A DNA stretch of 5,958 nt from JAFDEI01 sp964196055 (GTDB taxonomy: Bacteria; Myxococcota_A; UBA9160; SMWR01), in assembly GCA_964196055.1 (NCBI GenBank), contig CAXMSF010000346.1, forward strand, positions 1-5,958, read 5' to 3'. The number at the start of each line of letters is the position of its first letter. Within the stretch, counting starts at the first letter, position 1. The notes beneath the pieces were generated by a model that saw only the letters and a program-made list of their open reading frames with translations, ran no database searches and was not told the DNA's origin. A program made the position numbers and the translations under genes. Below are positions 4,147 through 5,958 of the stretch, in pieces.

Positions 4147-5577
4147 CTATTCGTCGTCGCGGTGGATGGCGTTTACGAAGGCGTCGTGGAGGGCTTCGCG
4201 GATCGCTTCCCGCGTGGCGCTGCCGTAGACTTCGCGGAAGGCCTTGAGGGGGATGATGCCCTTGGCCATCGAGCGGTGGCCGCCGCCGACGCCGAGGCCC
4301 TCGACGACGCTACGCACCACATCGCCCGCTGCCCGGACGTAGCCCACGTTGCGCACCGAAAACACCAAGTCGGAACCTACGGTGCCGGCCGCGATCGACC
4401 ATTCGGCGCCTTCCGCCTGGAGCCCCAGATCGGCGACCTGCGGAATCACATCCTCGCCTACACGCCCGAGCACGAGCAGGTGGATCTCGTCCTCGACGCT
4501 CGTCCTCGCGAGCGCGCGGCCGAGCGCGCGCAGCCCGTCGGCCGGCAGCGCGGGGCGCTCGATGCGCCGCAACAATGCGGGACTATGGCACGAATGCAGG
4601 TACGCGAATGCGGCGATGTCCTCGCCGCTGGTTTCGCGTCCGAGTAATTGCGTGTCGCTCTTGATGCCGTACAGCAGCGCGGTCCCGAGTCGCTGGTTGA
4701 TCTCGAGGCCGTCGGCCCGCATGTACTCGGTCAGGATCGTCGACGTGGCGCCATAGGACGGGCGGATGTCGCGGATCAGGGAGTCGTAGCCGCTGCGCTC
4801 GGGATGATGGTCGATGACCGCATCGACAGACATCACCCCGGCCGGGGGATCCTCGCCGAAGACGGTCGGCTGCACGTCGATCAGCACGAGGCCGTCGAAT
4901 TCGTCGAGCTCTTCGGGGGTCACGGTCCGTACGTCGATGCCGAGAGCCTCGACCATTGCGCGATTCTCGGGGCGCTTCACCTCGCCGAACGAGATCAACG
5001 GTGCGGTCGGCCGCTTGCGTCCGAGCAGGATCCGGAGCGCGTAGCCGCCCGCGATGCCGTCGGGATCCGGATCGGGTTGCAGCAGGATTCCGATGCGTTC
5101 CCGCGGCTCCAATAGGGTGCGCAGCTCGACGACGCGCTGGAGATTCGCCAGGTGCGCGAACTCGTCGTCGATGTCGTCGCGAATCAGCGAGCGCAGCCCG
5201 GCCCGCAACAGGCACGAATGCTCGGGCAGGTCGTCGGAGTCGATCCGATCAGAGAGCAGCAGGATCGGCGCGGTCGGATCCGCCTCGGCAATGGCCGCGA
5301 CGGCTGCGCGCACGAAAGGCAGATCTTCGGTCACGAGCGCGAAGACATCGCCCTCCTTGTGATTGAGCTTCGCGATCGCGTCCACGGAAAGCCCACCCTG
5401 GAGAGAGTGGAAACCCGGTGGTCGTGCACGCGGCGCGCCCTCACGTGGCACCCAGGTGAGCACCTCGCCCTCGGCAGCACCTACGTGGCCCCAGAGTCGA
5501 GCGAGGTCTGCTCCATCGCAGAGAATGATGCGCCGTGCCACCCGACCCCCAGTCTCTCGGACCGCCTCTCGGACCAT
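4147..5577 (-). CDS. DHH/DHHA1 family phosphoesterase with degenerate TrkA-N (RCK)-like N-terminal domain
   Basis: A 476-residue cytoplasmic, metal-dependent phosphoesterase of the superfamily that includes RecJ, NrnA and GdpP. Residues about 14-150 look like a TrkA-N/RCK Rossmann domain (RRIILCDGADLARLWG, FALVTEDLPFVRAAVAAI, APILLLSDR), but the GxGxxG nucleotide loop is not evident. The DHH domain follows: motif I QPDPDPDGIAG (167-177; Asp171, Asp173), motif II LIDVQ (Asp234), motif III DHHPE (256-260), motif IV SDTQ (Asp308). The C-terminal DHHA1 signature is GVGGGHRSMAKGIIPL (429-444). At motif I, Gln167 sits where NrnA/GdpP-like proteins have His; RecJ also lacks this His, so activity is still expected. 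Candidate substrates are short RNA/DNA or cyclic dinucleotides; this is not decided. The ATG at 5577 is 2 bases after an upstream short ORF; GTG 5541 (just before ARRIIL) and an upstream extension to GTG 5736 are alternatives. Confidence 0.88.
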   Translation of the reverse strand: MVREAVRETGGRVARRIILCDGADLARLWGHVGAAEGEVLTWVPREGAPRARPPGFHSLQGGLSVDAIAKLNHKEGDVFALVTEDLPFVRAAVAAIAEADPTAPILLLSDRIDSDDLPEHSCLLRAGLRSLIRDDIDDEFAHLANLQRVVELRTLLEPRERIGILLQPDPDPDGIAGGYALRILLGRKRPTAPLISFGEVKRPENRAMVEALGIDVRTVTPEELDEFDGLVLIDVQPTVFGEDPPAGVMSVDAVIDHHPERSGYDSLIRDIRPSYGATSTILTEYMRADGLEINQRLGTALLYGIKSDTQLLGRETSGEDIAAFAYLHSCHSPALLRRIERPALPADGLRALGRALARTSVEDEIHLLVLGRVGEDVIPQVADLGLQAEGAEWSIAAGTVGSDLVFSVRNVGYVRAAGDVVRSVVEGLGVGGGHRSMAKGIIPLKAFREVYGSATREAIREALHDAFVNAIHRDDE

Positions 5578-5579
5578 TT

Positions 5580-5798
5580 TCACGGGATCGCCCGCATGAC
5601 TGGCGAGCGGTTCATCGCATCGCCAAGCTGCGAAGCGGCGCCTGGGCCGATCTCGGCCACGGCATCGCAGTGTAGCGAGATCACGGACCGGATGAAGCAG
5701 CGGAGCGATCGCGCGTCCCCCGCGGGGAAATGCCACTCGAATCGAAGTGATGGAAGCGTCGGGTCCTTCGACACGTACGGGAAAATTTCCTGGTCCAC
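5580..5798 (-). CDS. Possible short ORF (72 aa) upstream of, and coupled to, the DHH gene
   Basis: Starting at GTG 5798, this frame ends with TGA 2 bases before the DHH ATG, a spacing that fits translational coupling. By hand count about 78% of its third codon positions are G or C. The competing upstream extension of the DHH frame has roughly 57%, so this frame looks the more coding-like of the two. The product begins MDQEIFPYVSKDPTLPS and contains LRFEWHFPAGDARSLR; it has no signal peptide or membrane helix and matches no family I recognise. Against it: no Shine-Dalgarno sequence precedes the GTG, there is no other start in frame before a stop at 5928-5930, and it is short. It may be a real leader peptide or small protein, the remnant of a larger gene, or chance. 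Confidence 0.35.
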   Translation of the reverse strand: MDQEIFPYVSKDPTLPSLRFEWHFPAGDARSLRCFIRSVISLHCDAVAEIGPGAASQLGDAMNRSPVMRAIP

Positions 5799-5958
5799 TG
5801 CGTAATAATTCCGATTGAGTCGCTTCGATTCGCGGCGTAGAGTGAAATCAGTGCGCGGCTCTGCGGCGACAGGGAGACCGAGGTCTCGCTCTCGTCGGCC
5901 CGAACGAATCGCCGCCAGAAGCGCACGCTATCAAGCGTCGGTGAGAGCGAGCAGACAG
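5799..5958. other. Upstream region of the DHH transcription unit; no gene called
   Basis: A relatively A/T-richer patch (about 5780-5825) may hold the minus-strand promoter for the DHH unit, but no -35/-10 pair of proper spacing stood out. A minus-strand frame from GTG 5926 begins MRFWRRFVRADESETS and is coding-like for about 40 codons. It then turns arginine-rich as it overlaps the short ORF at 5580-5798. It is not called, though it could be the start of a frameshifted gene. Confidence 0.4.

Noticed and set aside
4093..4647. 184-codon plus-strand frame opposite the DHH gene
   Set aside because: Antisense shadow; the DHH, GGGH and other motifs on the minus strand decide the coding frame.
5152..5805. 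217-codon plus-strand frame opposite the DHH N-terminus
   Set aside because: No recognisable domain, and it lies antisense to the coding-like minus-strand frames.
1..5958. CRISPR array, tRNA, rRNA or mobile-element genes
   Set aside because: No regularly spaced direct repeats, cloverleaf-like segment, ribosomal RNA sequence or transposase/integrase motifs were found on either strand.

Overview
This is a GC-rich window with long spurious antisense reading frames, as is usual at such base composition. Its genes look like a bacterium of the old deltaproteobacterial grade (Myxococcota, Binatota or Desulfobacterota-type lineages). The reasons are a multihaem c-type cytochrome ending in a PEP-CTERM-like sorting tail, a MaoC/SRPBCC pair typical of lipid- or CoA-rich metabolisms, a membrane-anchored aldo/keto reductase with ferredoxin-like clusters, and a DHH phosphoesterase with a TrkA-N/RCK-like front half. 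The taxonomic placement is inference. No transposase, integrase, phage, CRISPR, tRNA or rRNA gene is visible.

Layout, left to right. (1) 49-819, minus: exported tetrahaem cytochrome c with a C-terminal sorting/anchor signal. A weak hairpin follows its stop, and its upstream leader (about 854-903) holds a palindrome nested in tandem and inverted copies of a short repeat. (2) 904-1143: no gene seen. (3) 1144-1611 and 1617-2108, both minus: a MaoC-like hydratase/dehydratase directly behind an SRPBCC lipid-binding-fold protein, 5 bp apart, one operon. (4) 2109-2315: divergent promoter region. (5) 2316-3884, plus: a 522-aa protein with two N-terminal membrane helices, then an internal twin-arginine motif and third hydrophobic segment, then an aldo/keto reductase domain with an intact catalytic tetrad, then eight cysteines for two [4Fe-4S] clusters. 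(6) 3885-4146: the convergent intergenic space, unusually structured. (7) 4147-5577, minus: DHH/DHHA1 phosphoesterase with a degenerate Rossmann-like N-terminal half. A possible short coupled ORF (5580-5798) lies just upstream. (8) 5799-5958: nothing that can be called.

The most striking element is in the convergent spacer. Two strong hairpins (3911-3979 and 4010-4074) have unrelated stems, yet their apical loops are perfectly complementary. The complementarity runs over 21 bases in all, 13 of them in the apical loops. Five of the six non-Watson-Crick stem positions are G.U in plus-strand RNA. This looks like a kissing-loop pair or a two-state RNA switch in the 3' region of the reductase transcript, and it is the best candidate here for an undescribed system.

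How the genes work together can only partly be read. The cytochrome and the Fe-S reductase may both be extracytoplasmic redox proteins, but they are not in one operon. MaoC and SRPBCC probably act on the same acyl or polyketide-like metabolism.
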